NCBI RefSeq assembly: GCF_015706575.1
Contig: NW_024037062.1
Location: 1,856,811-1,920,810, forward strand
DNA: 64,000 nt
Source: Patiria miniata
Taxonomy: Eukaryota > Echinodermata > Asteroidea > Valvatida > Asterinidae
Reading direction: 5' to 3'
Shown: one piece after another, positions 34,700-45,887 of the stretch
How positions within the stretch are numbered: the stretch's first letter is position 1
Layout of the letters: the number at the start of each line of letters is the position of its first letter
Notes under the pieces: generated by a model
What the model was told of the DNA's origin: nothing
Databases searched by the model: none
Seen by the model: the letters and a program-made list of their open reading frames with translations, nothing else
Program-made: the position numbers and the translations under genes

Positions 34700-34792
34700 T
34701 GGATGGCACTGTACACTTCGCGCATGCGTAGTATGGCTCTGTACACTTCACGCATGCGTAGTAGGGCTAACGTAAACAAGATGGCGGCCAAC
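34700..34792 (-). promoter_or_regulatory. Probable TATA-less STPG2 promoter: two NRF1-type palindromes and a YY1-type site
   Basis: Two ~30-bp direct repeats each contain a CGCATGCG palindrome (34721-34728, preceded by GC to give the NRF1-like GCGCATGCG, and 34751-34758). An AAGATGGCGGCC motif follows at 34778-34789. On the minus strand the last reads GGCCGCCATCTT, the orientation common at YY1-dependent TATA-less start sites. The cluster lies about 320-390 bp upstream of the STPG2 start codon. The motifs are visible; promoter function is inferred. Confidence 0.55.
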
Positions 34793-34982
34793 ACTAATTG
34801 ACAAATTTGTCGTACATTTTGCGTTAAAAAAACCCAAGTTTTTAAATAATTTTAACTTAAAAAAAAAAAAAGTTTAGGCCTAGGCCTAATTGATATCCGG
34901 AAAATGTTCTTTGTTGCTTTTTCTACCATAAATTATAAAGCTACTTTTATTAGTTTTAATGTTCAAAAGCATGTACAAAATG

Positions 34983-35072
34983 TGTTGATGCTCGTTGACG
35001 ACCGTTGACGCTTGTTGACGCACTTTAGTAGGACCGTCCGTTGACGCTTGTTGACGCCTGCCCTTGTTGACG
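34983..35072. repeat. GTTGACGC simple repeat
   Basis: About eight copies of (C/T)GTTGACGC with variable spacing lie between the STPG2 promoter and the minisatellite pair. Function unknown. Confidence 0.75.
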
Positions 35073-35667
35073 CATTAGGCCCTAGAACCGACGAAAACTT
35101 ACATTAGTTTATACAATCAAAAAAAGTCAAAACCCCGCACATGTTCACTTTAGAAGTTCAGGCCTAGGCTAAATAACTAAATATAATTTAATACTTACAC
35201 AAAAATCTAAAAAAGCTGATATCATCATCCAGTTGTGTTTCACTTAACGTAAGAAATAAAGACGAACTTTTGGCCAACGTGTAGCAAGCATTGGTCGCGG
35301 TAAATGTGATTATGCATGCAACAATCGAATCACATGCACACATAATAATCGCGAGCTAGCTAGCTGCACAATGTTATGGCAGTGTTCTTGACTGTTGTTG
35401 CTATGGTGCCTAAGGTGCGTCAAATACTTTATACCGAGTAGTTCATGTCGCTACTCCTGATTACGTTTTCCATTGAAATTGCTCCTTTGGAATCATATTT
35501 CTCAAATGTGATATTCATATACTCTAAAAAGCACCACTTCAGAATTTATTGTGCAAATTAATAATTGCAGTGTCTTAAATACATTGGTCCTGAAGTACAC
35601 GATATACTAAAATAGCGAACCCCACTGTACGGCTGTTTTACGTTGATATTCGTGACTGCTTTTGCAT

Positions 35668-35878
35668 ACATACAATGGGTGTCGGACGCTTCGCCCCATT
35701 TCCACGTCGCCCAATGTCACTTCGCCCCTAACCACTTCGCCCCATCCCCACTTCGCCCCATACCCACATCGCCCCATCACCACATCGCCCCATCTCCACA
35801 TCGCCCCATCTCCGCTTCGCCCCATCCCCGCTTCGCCCCATCCCCGCTTCGCCTCTTCCCCACTTCGCCCCATGTAGT
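35668..35878. repeat. 15-bp minisatellite, left arm of an inverted pair
   Basis: About 12 units of CTTCGCCCCATCCCA type, preceded by a unique flank ATACAATGGGTGTCGGAC. The same flank and array occur in reverse at 36540-36733. Frames in both directions stay open (HIAPSPLR / GEVGMGRSG peptides) and are not genes. Confidence 0.9.
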
Positions 35879-36539
35879 ATGAAAAAGGTGAAGGCTAGGG
35901 GTGCAGACCAAATAAACTGCCAAAGACCCCAGATAATAAATGCTCCCAATTCTAGAAACTTAGGAAAAATACAAACTCTCTAATGAGGTGCTCGAGACAC
36001 AGATGAGAGAAATGATGGCTCTATCCCGCCCATTCAGAGACGCCTCTCCTATTGGCTTGTGAATAAAAAATGTGCGTAAGAACAACACATTGAGTTATTC
36101 GATGATGTGACATTGTGTGGTTTATGTTCTTCAATTGAGACACATGAAAGGGGTCTCAAAAATTGGGTAAATTGGGTCAGCCGCTGGATTCAAAAGAATC
36201 CGTAGGTATGGGTCACTGCCTTGAGGAAAATGTTCCGTAACAATTTGTCTGACATGTGACACTTACAACTTCATTTAGATGAGATTGGTTCCTCCAAGAG
36301 TGAAATTAGGATGTCAATTAGGTATTGTCGTTCTCAGATAAGTGGGAGACGGGTTGGGAACAAAGTTGGATCTTTTACTTCAAGCTTTTTTCTCGGTAGG
36401 GGAGAGCCTAGCTTGAGAGGTTGGTTATGATCGTTCATTTGGTGATGGGCTAATTCTTTCCGTTGGTTAGCAATTAGTGAATCTGTTGGAATTGTTTTTT
36501 AAGCCAATAAAATAGATGAGAATTTTTTTTTACATGTAA

Positions 36540-36733
36540 CGGCTGGGGCGAAGTGGGGATGGGGCGAAGTGGGAATGGGGCGAAGTGGGAATGGGGCGAA
36601 GTGAGGATGGGGCGATGTGGGAATGGGGCGAAGTGGGGATGGGGCGAAGTGGTTAGGGGCGAAGTGACATGGGGCGACGTGGAAATGGGGCGAAGTGGAA
36701 ATGGGGCGAAGTGTCCGACATTCCATACAATAG
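36540..36733. repeat. 15-bp minisatellite, right arm of an inverted pair
   Basis: About 11 units of GGGGCGAAGTGGGAAT ending in GTCCGACATTCCATACAAT, the reverse complement of the left arm flank. The first units next to the flank match those of the other arm in order (including GGTTAGGGGCGAAGTGACATGG), so the arms are an inverted duplication. Confidence 0.9.
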
Positions 36734-36959
36734 TAACCTATTATTATTGTCAACAGAGGGCGCTCTCTTTGTTTCCCGGTGTGACCATAGGGTTCCACCC
36801 AGAGCTATATTAAATTAATAAATAGTAATTTAATAAACAACGCAATATCGTACACAAAGGGCGCCGCCTTGTGACGCTTAGGAGCAAGATGGCATTATTT
36901 ATTTTCCTGGCAATTAAAGATTGTTCTTTTCAATTTTATTAGTGGCAACCGGGTCATAA

Positions 36960-37850
36960 TTTAAAGTTTTATGGTAGCGTGCACCCAACGTCAACGCGGA
37001 TCACGATCTGCCCAAACGAAGTCGGCATTAAGTAAACAAAAATAACACACAGTTTGTGGAGATGATAACTCAAGAAAAACACATTGCACTGAATTGAAAT
37101 TTCGTCCAATAATTGTTCGAGATATGGGACACAACCAGTTTGAAAATCGACGAGAACACTTGAAGAATAAATTTAATATGATTTAAAGAAATACAGTGTA
37201 CAAATCGCAAAAAATTCAATCTGAATTCAAGTCACTTTTTAATTGAACATGAATAAAGCACTCTTTGTGGAGACGATCAATCAAGAAAACCCGATGGCAT
37301 TGAATTCAAATTGCGTCCTATAATTGATCGCGATATACGAAAAATTAGTTTAAAAAATCAACAAAAACCGTTGAAGAAAAAAATGAACACAAAAACAAAA
37401 ACTACAGTGTGCAAGGTACATTTTACCAACATCAATTTCTTCCAATAGAGGGCGCGCTACACAAATAGTGGTCACCACCGTAAAGCAACGCGGATCACGA
37501 TCTGCCCAATTCAACAAAGTCGGCATAAAGTGAACAAAAATAACACACAGTTTGTGGAGATGATAACTCAAGAAAAACACACTGCACTGAATTGAAATTT
37601 CGTCCAATAATTGTTCGAGATATGGGACACAACCAGTTTGAAAATCGACGAGAACTATGGCAGAATAAATTTAATGTGATTTAAAGAAATACAGTGTACA
37701 AATCGCGAAAAATTCAATCTGAATTCAAGTCACTTTTAATTGAACATGAATAGAGCACTCTTTGTGGAGACGATCAATCAAGAAAACCCGATTGCATTGA
37801 ATTCAAATTGCGTCCTATAATTGATCACGATATACAACACAATAGTTTTA
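36960..37850. repeat. Direct duplication, offset ~494 bp
   Basis: CGCGGATCACGATCTGCCCAA, AACACACAGTTTGTGGAGATG, GAAATTTCGTCCAATAATTG, TCGAGATATGGGACACAACC and GAGACGATCAATCAAGAAAA all occur twice at a constant ~494-bp offset with high identity. Each copy itself holds two diverged half-units, so the structure is a four-part array. Related to 22.1-23.2 kb. Confidence 0.85.
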
Positions 37851-38106
37851 TAATAAGTGGGACTTCCCTTACCCTCCAGTTATATTTTGGCCAGAAACTC
37901 TGCCAAAAGCAGTAACCGCATGCAACACTTGTCAAACTGACAAGCCTATTGTAGCAATCCATCAGATCAAAAGTCGAAAGGCCAAACTGCCCAGAGTCCC
38001 TGGTCACTGATGTATTAAAAAAAGATGATGCTGAGCCAGTATTGTACTTTAAAACTGTTACTGTGTTAGAAATGGTCTAAAAGCTGTTATCCATAATTAC
38101 ATGTTC

Positions 38107-38170
38107 TGCAAATAGCGCCCCTAGCATAAATAAATCTATGACTAGATTGCAAATAGCGCCCCTAGCATAA
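38107..38170. repeat. 41-bp-spaced direct repeat
   Basis: TGCAAATAGCGCCCCTAGCAT and two following A occur at 38107 and 38148, identical over 23 bp. Confidence 0.85.
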
Positions 38171-38550
38171 TTTATGTATATAGCCCCCTCCCTCCGCTTT
38201 TTGACGGCGTACCGACCTTTAATTTTCAAAGTTGGAGAACTCTGCATTATATTAATTAAGAAATGACATATGCAACATAAAACTTCGAGTAGCGCCGATT
38301 TATGTCTTCCGGATATAGGGTAAAACTACCTTCCCTGTTCATCAAGATATCTGGAATAAAAATATTTGGTGACTGGTGAGCATTCCAAAAAATTCCAAAA
38401 CCCAACCTTTCCTTAACATTTGACAACAAAAAAGTTTCACACACAAAATCAAAACACACCCCCACAAAAAAAGACAAAAGCAAACAGTTGCGTCCCTGTG
38501 CTCTTCAACCAAATTCGAAGCCTCCCTATGTTTCGTCCAGCAGCGTACTT

Positions 38551-38628
38551 ACGGGGGGGGGGGGGGGGGGGGGGGGGGTGTCGTGGTAGGGGCGCACGCC
38601 CCCAATACCCCCACCCCCCCCCCCCCTC
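38551..38628. repeat. Poly-G and poly-C runs
   Basis: About 28 G at 38551-38578 and about 14 C near 38614-38627 around GGGGCGCACGCCCCC. The arrangement could fold into a G:C hairpin. Open frames here (Gly or Pro runs) are artefacts. Confidence 0.85.
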
Positions 38629-39849
38629 CACTCAGCCCACCCTGGAAATTACATTGGTATAAGTTACTATAAAAACATTATTAGCGCATTTTCTTGTGCA
38701 TTAGCAAGTTTTATGTGTGCTTAAAAAAAATCCCTGTTTTTCGGGGGTGGCAGTTTATTTTAACGTGCCGTGGAAAAGGAATAGTGCCACCTATTGTTTA
38801 ACATTGACCATGCATGGTGTCGGTTTTTAACAGCGCCCCCACAGGAAGATCGATGGTGTCAGCGCCCCCTCCCCTTCACTTTCTGTTTTTTTTTTTAAGG
38901 AGGCCAGGTGGCGAATTTTCCCCCCAAACGACATCCGCATGGGGTGTACGCTGTGGTGTCCCGGTGAAAAGAAAAAAACCTGTCTACCTTTAAGCACGGA
39001 TGAAAACTGTAACAGCCAGCCTTTTTTAAATATAAAAAGTTATAAAAGCAAGACATTTTTTTCGGGATGAAACTCGAAAATAGCCTAGGGAACGTAACTT
39101 TAACATCCGACTTTTATTTTTTTTTACACAAAAACCCTTGTGTGGTTGCCATTGAACACGCACATGTGCCGTATGTTTTGTTTTATCTTTATAAAATGAG
39201 AAAGAAATCGGATACCTTTCAGCCTTTGTTTTTCCTTTTTTGTAAATTGGAAAAAAAAAACAGACGAAATTTGTCTCTTTTTCCCCGTTCTTAAAAAAAA
39301 ATTCGAGATATTTTCTTCATCTACCCTAAATTGTGCGACAGCTTTAAATAATGAGAAGAAATCATTGTAAGCGGAAGGTCATAGCGCTGAAATGAGTTTT
39401 AATATCAGAACAAGTACCTAATAATGTGCATCTTGCTGGCACGTACGGCGTCGCATCATCAAAGCAATTATTATTCTGAAAAAAAATATGATAATTTGCT
39501 TTGATTCCGCATGAACCGTCCGCATGCAGTCAGCACACCGGTGATGATTTATCAAAAAAAGACCGGTTTACACAAGATAATAGATACAAAGATTACTTCG
39601 TTTATGAATGAATAGTTCTGATGTTTTGGGAGGAAATCCATATTTAATCAGCGGAATTGATGTTATGATTGCTGAGTTCCTTTTTGGTTTTCACTACTCG
39701 AGAACCACGCCCATCCATCCCTACACGTCAATCACATTCACGCAAGTGTACACGGTACGCACACGTACAGTGCAGTTACATGCAAAATATACGTACAGAA
39801 CCTGCATGCAGTGAAGGTACGGTAGAAAAATCATCACTCATTTTCCAAA

Positions 39850-39926
39850 ATGGCGACGATGCCGCATCAGCAGGAAGTTTGCACACGATTTTCAGACGAA
39901 TATGATCTGAAAGATGAGCTCGGAAA
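39850..39926 (+). CDS. CAMK2: CAMK2 exon 1 coding part
   Basis: 77 coding bases (25 codons plus 2). The start codon sits in CCAAAATGGCGACG, a fair Kozak context that also resembles a YY1 site (AAAATGGCG). A second Met four codons on could serve as an alternative start; the first is preferred because MAT is the conserved CaMKII beginning. The donor is GGAAA|gtgagt. Confidence 0.9.
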
Positions 39927-40192
39927 GTGAGTATTTTCAACTGATATGTCAAGCTACTTACCATCCCTACCATCTTTTCATCAAATATGGGTGTTTTTCC
40001 AAAGAAATTGGGGTTCAACATCGACAATATTGGTAGCAGTTGTAACTGCAGTTTCATTTTGTCATGTTTGTGTGTGTTTTCTTGTCATTTTTTACAGGGG
40101 TGCGTTTAGTGTTGTAAAACGGTGCCTAAGAAAAAAGACCAACCAGGAATTTGCGGCGAAAATTATCAACACAAAGAAATTATCACAAAGAG
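39850..40192 (+). CDS. CAMK2: Calcium/calmodulin-dependent protein kinase II, exons 1-2 (5' part of gene)
   Basis: Two exons, 39850-39926 and 40098-40192, encode [31 protein letters not shown] and then [17 protein letters not shown]. This is the N-lobe of CaMKII: the Gly-rich ATP loop GKGAFSVV and the catalytic-lysine block [11 protein letters not shown] are essentially as in vertebrates. CaMKII is a multimeric Ser/Thr kinase that decodes calcium/calmodulin signals in neurons, muscle and eggs. Exon 1 is four codons longer than I recall for vertebrates (extra residues around MPHQ). Splice sites are AA|gtgagt, tttacag|GG and AGAG|gtaaat. Exon 2 is 95 bp and ends in phase 1, the ancient CaMKII boundary before the DHQKL segment. 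The next exon (DHQKLEREA in relatives) was not found, so the kinase C-lobe, regulatory and association domains lie beyond this window. Confidence 0.93.
40098..40192 (+). CDS. CAMK2: CAMK2 exon 2
   Basis: 95 bases completing [11 protein letters not shown] and continuing to the AAKIIN lysine and KKLSQR. The acceptor follows a T-rich tract (catttttttacag). The donor is AGAG|gtaaat in phase 1. The intron between exons 1 and 2 is only 171 bp, while the next one exceeds 23.8 kb. Confidence 0.93.
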
Positions 40193-41499
40193 GTAAATAT
40201 TAAAATTTGTGTTTGTTTTGTTCAATTTTACTCACATTGGCCTAGCATGGCTGATGTAGTTCTGTTTTTATTTTCTCATGTCACTGCATGTACAATTTAT
40301 CTAATCGTGCTGATGTGATGACTGTGATTTGACTGCCATTACTGCCTGAATGCCACGAGTGTGACTGCATTTGACATGTCTGATAATGTTGTTTTTTTTC
40401 ATATCACTAATTATCAGGGTTATCCTAATGATATGTGGGAGGTGTTTTGTAATCAAATTGCAATTGTGTAAGTTAACTGCCAATATTTTGGGTAAAATGA
40501 CATATCTGCTCAACATGCTAAAATAAAAGATATTTACAAGCTGATGACAAGGCGAAGTAAAAAAAATAAGTACATTAGTTTCTCGTCTGGTCTTTTTGAA
40601 AAAATGAAGGAGGCTGGCACTTTTTTTTCTTTTTCCCTAAGATGGCAGATTTTCCAAGATGGTGAATGGATTCTTAAATTTTCTTGACTATTTTGCTGAA
40701 CACAAAAATTGTGTCCAAGGAGCTATACCCTTACTACGTAACCCTCTCTACAATTTTGTTGGTGACAAATAAACAGACAAAACATTGACAATGCGTGCAA
40801 AAATATATTGCAAACGAATGAATTAAAATGAAAGAAAAAAAAGCGGCCGAAAAAAAAAAGAAGCAGGCGGGAAGACAAACTGGTTTATGTTTTTACTTGG
40901 CCTAAGACTTCGTAGTGCATGGTTTTAATTCAGTTTAATTTCAGGCAGTATTCCATAATCCCTTCATACAATAGCCCTTTTGTAGAATGTCGTACAGGAA
41001 ATAACTGTCGGTGTTATTGTTTTCTTAGAATATCAATTTCCTTGTTCATTCTAGACATGCTATAAATGTGAATAGACATCATTTAGTTTCAGCTTTCGTA
41101 GTGTAGCAGGGGTGTGAAATCTCAGCTTTAAAGCTGATTTCAGCTATTTTTGTTTGGGATTTCAGCTTTTTTTCCTCACTTGCTGTGTACAGAAGTATAG
41201 GAGATTTCCAAAGTTCAGCTTTTTTACACCTTTTTTCAGCTGTTTTCAGCTATTTTTATCAGTGGTCACTCACACCCCTGGTGTAGGGAAATTATTGTAC
41301 TGTCCTATCCCAAATGTTAATGGTCAGGAAAAGAACAATCTGGGAAAATAACCAACTCACTTTTATCGCAACTATCTAAACAAATGGCACAATGTTTTTA
41401 CTTACAAACTTATTGAAGCGTAATGTATCGAAAGTGAGACGGGCAATGGTTTGCTTGTGTGTTCATACTGTGTAATTCTGCCATTTCTGCCCACAACTT

Positions 41500-41830
41500 T
41501 AATCCGATCCTTCCCAAATCCTCCAAAATCCTTTGCAGAATGGAGGATTTTGGAGGATTGAGGCTATTGGCAAAAATGTGTGGCTGATTTTGGAGGATGC
41601 ACTGTGTCAAGGTCTTAGTCCGGACCTTGTGTTGATTATGCTCAGCCGTGCACAAATTTAGGCCTATATTATACTTGAAATACTCCACACTGCACTGCAT
41701 TTTGCAGGATTGAGGCAGTGGTCACCCCTCCAATGACCACATTCAATAAATAACGGATGATTTTGGAGGATTGAGGCTGTATGCAATTGTTACATGGAGG
41801 CAGTTGGAGGATTTTGCAGGATTGAAGTTG
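41500..41830. repeat. GGATTTTGGAGGATTGAGG interspersed repeat, first block
   Basis: The phrase TTTTGGAGGATTGAGG or its reverse (CCTCCAAAATCC) occurs about six times in 330 bp with irregular spacing. The same unit forms a more regular array at 45.88-46.15 kb. Confidence 0.7.
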
Positions 41831-42504
41831 CAAAAATGCCTAGCGAGTCGGTGTTAATATGTAATTTTTTTTCACATGGTTGGCTACATTTGAAGACTTA
41901 AATAATTTTTGTTTTGTGCTACAGTCTCAGATTGTTCAAATGATTCTTTATAATACTGTTTGCTGGCCATAGACTGTACTCTTTCAAAAGTGCAAAAGGC
42001 ATACATGCTGAACATTTGAGATCTGAAATCCCATCTTCCAAACCTCAAAATCAACATACTTTACAAAAGCTACATCCTGATTAAAACCATATTTTGATTT
42101 TTTTAATAACTAAATGCATAGTACGTGTAGGCCTACCTGTATTTCTAATGAATACATAATCATCGCATAAATAATCATAATCATCGCATAAATCTCAAAG
42201 ACTACAGTTACATTTCAAAAACACGAAATCTACATTGGTGGTGTCACCAACTTCTTACAGGAGGTTCTTTGTGGACCCTTAAAAAATATGCAGGTACTAG
42301 TTTTGCAAAGTGATAGAGATAACATTTGTTTATAATAGAAGTTGAAGTTAGTGATGACAAATTTTGTGTTTGTTTAATACAAACACAATATATGTCCCAG
42401 TTTCTAGTTGCAGTTTTTCTTTGTTTGAGCAGGGGGCAGGGGCAAATTCCATAGATCTGTTAAAGGTAGAACTCGTACATGTACATGTAGCCTATATCAT
42501 TTCC

Positions 42505-42985
42505 AGCTATTCAAAAGGGGACTGATGATATTATTGTTGAAAAGTATACTTGGTTTATAAATTATAGTAATGGCACTAAACTCCCTTGTGAAATTATTCT
42601 TTCTGGCATGCTGTCATTATGAAGAAAACAATAAAAGAAGGTCATTTCCAAAAATGTGTCAAAAGACGCATTTTTGGAAATTTCGTTTTAAATTTGGCAA
42701 AGCCATGAATGGGTTCGCACGTCGTTGACACGATGCATTATAATTTATCAGTTCAGTGCGTGACATCGCGTAGTTGCAATTGGCTCATTGAGAACGTGTC
42801 CCTGGACGCTGATTTCGGGCGCAATTCAAAACATGACTCGCCAATTGAAATCGAGATTCTAGAATATTGTTTTCTCGGAATATACAGCATTCACAGAGCT
42901 AAAACTTCATCGGGTTAGTTGTTAGGCACCCGTCGTTAGATTTTGAACACTTTTATTGCTTCAAACAAAAAAATGCACAAATAAC
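42505..42985 (+). mobile_element. Second copy of the 12.25-kb repeat family (~480 bp)
   Basis: Co-linear with 12270-12760: TTATTGTTGAAAA-TATACT, GCACTAAACTCCC-TGTGAAATTATTCTTTCTGGCA, palindrome TTTCCAAAAATG...CATTTTTGGAAA, CAGTGCGTGACATCGCGTA, GAATTCAAAACATGA-like, TCTAGAAT-TTGTTTTCTCGGAATAT, AACTTCATC, TTAGATTTTGAACACTTTTAT. No open frame. Non-autonomous. Confidence 0.75.
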
Positions 42986-44904
42986 AAATGTGCTCTACTT
43001 TTAATAAAAGTATGAAAACTTGCTATAAGCACAGAAGATGTAAATTTGGCTAAAACTGATAACCAGCCAAAGTTTCATGCAATAAATGTTGCTAGTGAGT
43101 GGTCCCCAGCTAAGTTTTGCTTAGCACAAATTTGCGAAGCAGTATTTTGCGCTAACCAGAGCCATGAAATTGGACCATGGGCTGAAATAACCCTCCCCAC
43201 ACGAGAAAAGTAGGCAAATTAATTACATGTACGGGGTTTATTCTTCTGTGGTGCCAGTTATCACTATGGTAATCAGCTTCGTGTACCTCTTTTTCAAACT
43301 CTTCTAGTTGTTCCTTAACGTCACCCCTGGGCCTATTTTGTGCAGTAATACAGCACACTCTCTTCACTTCCAACAAAATTGGAACATTACGCTAAGTGTA
43401 ACAGTGACAGAGATCGACGGTCCTAGTATAGGCTCATGAAAATCAAGCAAAAATAGATTGCATAAATTATGAAGATGAGCCTAAATAAAGAAGATAGTGC
43501 TGCGTGCACCTTGCAATAAATGGCCGAAAGCAAAGGTTGCCTGAACCCTTCTCAATTGCCTTAAACACATGTGTTCGACAGCTACATGCTAATTGTGTGG
43601 GTCAGTAGGATAAACAAGTAGGCCCTATTTATTTTGTCTGGCCACACAATAGAATTTAACTGTCGGCTTTTGATGGTCCTTTTATGTTGTTCATGAACTG
43701 CAGTATAACTGAATTGATTTTGCAAAAACACGACCAGCAGTATTTCAATTATAATGTTGCATTACTTTGTGTATAGTTCCAGACCGAAAAAGCTTTTGAA
43801 ATGTCCATTTTTGTTTTTTAGAACTTGACCTTTGGGAATTTTTTGGACAATTTCATGACTTTTCTTCCAAGAATTGGACCGAACTTGGGGAATCTAAATG
43901 TACATGTATTATTGTAGAATTTTTCTTCTCAAGAATTCTCAGGAATTCTATACATGTACAATTAACTTGGAAAATAATTGACTGCAAAAGTTACCCTCAA
44001 ACTCTTAATTGTGTTGAGAGCCGTTTGATCAGAAAAGAGTGGGAGGGGTACATACAATGTACATGTCTTCATCTGTGAAATGTCGGCCTACATGCCTACA
44101 TGGTCTACTTAAATACATGTATGAACGTCATTTCTGATCTGAGCCATTCTCAGTGCCGCATAACAACGTCCACCCACTCACCAAGCCCACGCTGTTATGT
44201 TACGCATTTCCTCGAACAACTTTTGAAAAGAAGATTGTAATCTTACACCCATCCCTTATCATAATCCAATGGCTTGGAAGTATAATAAGAGAAAGCTAGT
44301 GAAAAACATAAATCGCACGGTGAATGCAGACAGAAAGGGAATCTTCACAGGCAGAGACTGTAAAAAACTGAATGAACATGTAAATCAGATCTCTGTGCCA
44401 AACGTGGGTTTCTTTAGATCTGATTTCTGCATTTTGCTGCCTTTATGTTTGTTTACGGAAACGTTTTTGAATGCCCTTTAAAAAAAAAAAAGACTAGGGC
44501 TTTGTGTGTTGGCATCACACAAATGGATTGGAAACATGTACCAGATTAGATTTTTAAAAAACTTGAACATGTACATGCACGTTTTATTCCAACTAAAAAC
44601 CTCATTTTTTTTAAACCTTATTTAAATGTACATGTACATTATTGATACTGATTGTGGGGTGGGAAACCAGCATTCCCTGTGGAAACGGAAATGTGTCTGA
44701 CAGCCACAAATTTGAAATTAAAAGTAATTATTCAATAATGAAACATGGGCGCCGATTCTTTTCGGTCGATGTCTCATTTAAAAGTATTTGCAATTAAGAA
44801 AAGGAATCTATTTTCGGGAAACTCCAAAAATACATGTAGCACGGGAACGCAACTTTAAGTCAGGATCATTTTGATTACGTACGTGCGCATGCACTTCATC
44901 AAGT

Positions 44905-44945
44905 AGCCCCCCCCCCCTCCTTTCAAGTATCCCGCCCCCCCCATT
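44905..44945. repeat. Poly-C tracts
   Basis: Two C runs (CCCCCCCCCC at ~44908, CCCGCCCCCCCC at ~44931) in an otherwise AT-rich intron. Confidence 0.8.
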
Positions 44946-45533
44946 TCATTTCCAGCAAAGGTGCTCAAAAAGTGCAAACAAGTTTCAGAAGGCAAACAAG
45001 TTGTACTCATGTTCAAACAGACATGAATGTGTCCATGATTTAATCCGCATAATCAGAAAAATTCAGTTGAATAATTGTACAGCTGATAATAGTGATATTC
45101 ATACAATGCATCATGTACATGTGTACATATGTACAGTTATCTCCACTTATTTCACACGCCACTGCTCGGCCATTTGTCGACCCTGGATTTAACTCCACAC
45201 ACAAAGCAATCTTCCCTATGAGATGGATCACCTCGCCTCCCAAGCATTCTTGACATTTCCATTATTCTGCAGTTGCCTGCTCTGGATTTCTGCCTCCCGT
45301 TACCATGGCAATGGGATACTGCAGCCGAGTGCGAAAACCTCAGTGCTCACTGGCTCTTCAAAAAAAAAAAGTCGCTGCGTGTAATATACATGTACATGTA
45401 GGTGCTTAATCACGGCAGTGTTGGGAGATGAGCGCGGTAAATTACGTGTAGACTGGTGCCCACTTCCATTTACTAGAAAGAAGTTTATTTTGGGTGCTTG
45501 CTTTACAGTACCTGAAAGAGCTCTGTCTAATGT

Positions 45534-45592
45534 TGTACATGTAAGGCCGGTACATGTACATGTATGTACATGTACATGTATGTACATGTATG
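45534..45592. repeat. ACATGT palindromic run
   Basis: TGTACATGTAAGG...TACATGTACATGTATGTACATGTACATG: repeated TACATG/CATGTA words, self-complementary throughout. This is the densest of many such runs in the CAMK2 intron (others near 49909, 50515, 55948, 62230) and elsewhere (16918). Confidence 0.9.
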
Positions 45593-45887
45593 CATAACTT
45601 TTGTTGCATGCCAATACGCACATTGTGTTGTACTGTAGCGCACGAATAGTGCACATTGCAGCATTGCATACAATGGAACCAGCATTCAAATTCTCGTGAC
45701 TGTTATTTAAAGAATCACTGCACTAATTGCACTACTCGACCTGTACATTGAAGGGATGTTGCAAAAATTGAACGCTGTCTCTGGCTCCAGGTCATGATTT
45801 AAGCCCCCCCCCCCACACCTTGGTCCCCGGTTCTTTTAAGAACCATGAACTTCAAATCCCAGAAATTTAATCCTAACCCACCTCAAT

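Noticed and set aside
35607-35949. Several His/Pro- or Gly-rich ORFs on both strands
   Set aside because: The 15-bp minisatellite is a multiple of three, so all frames stay open; the same occurs at 36499-36813. No gene evidence.
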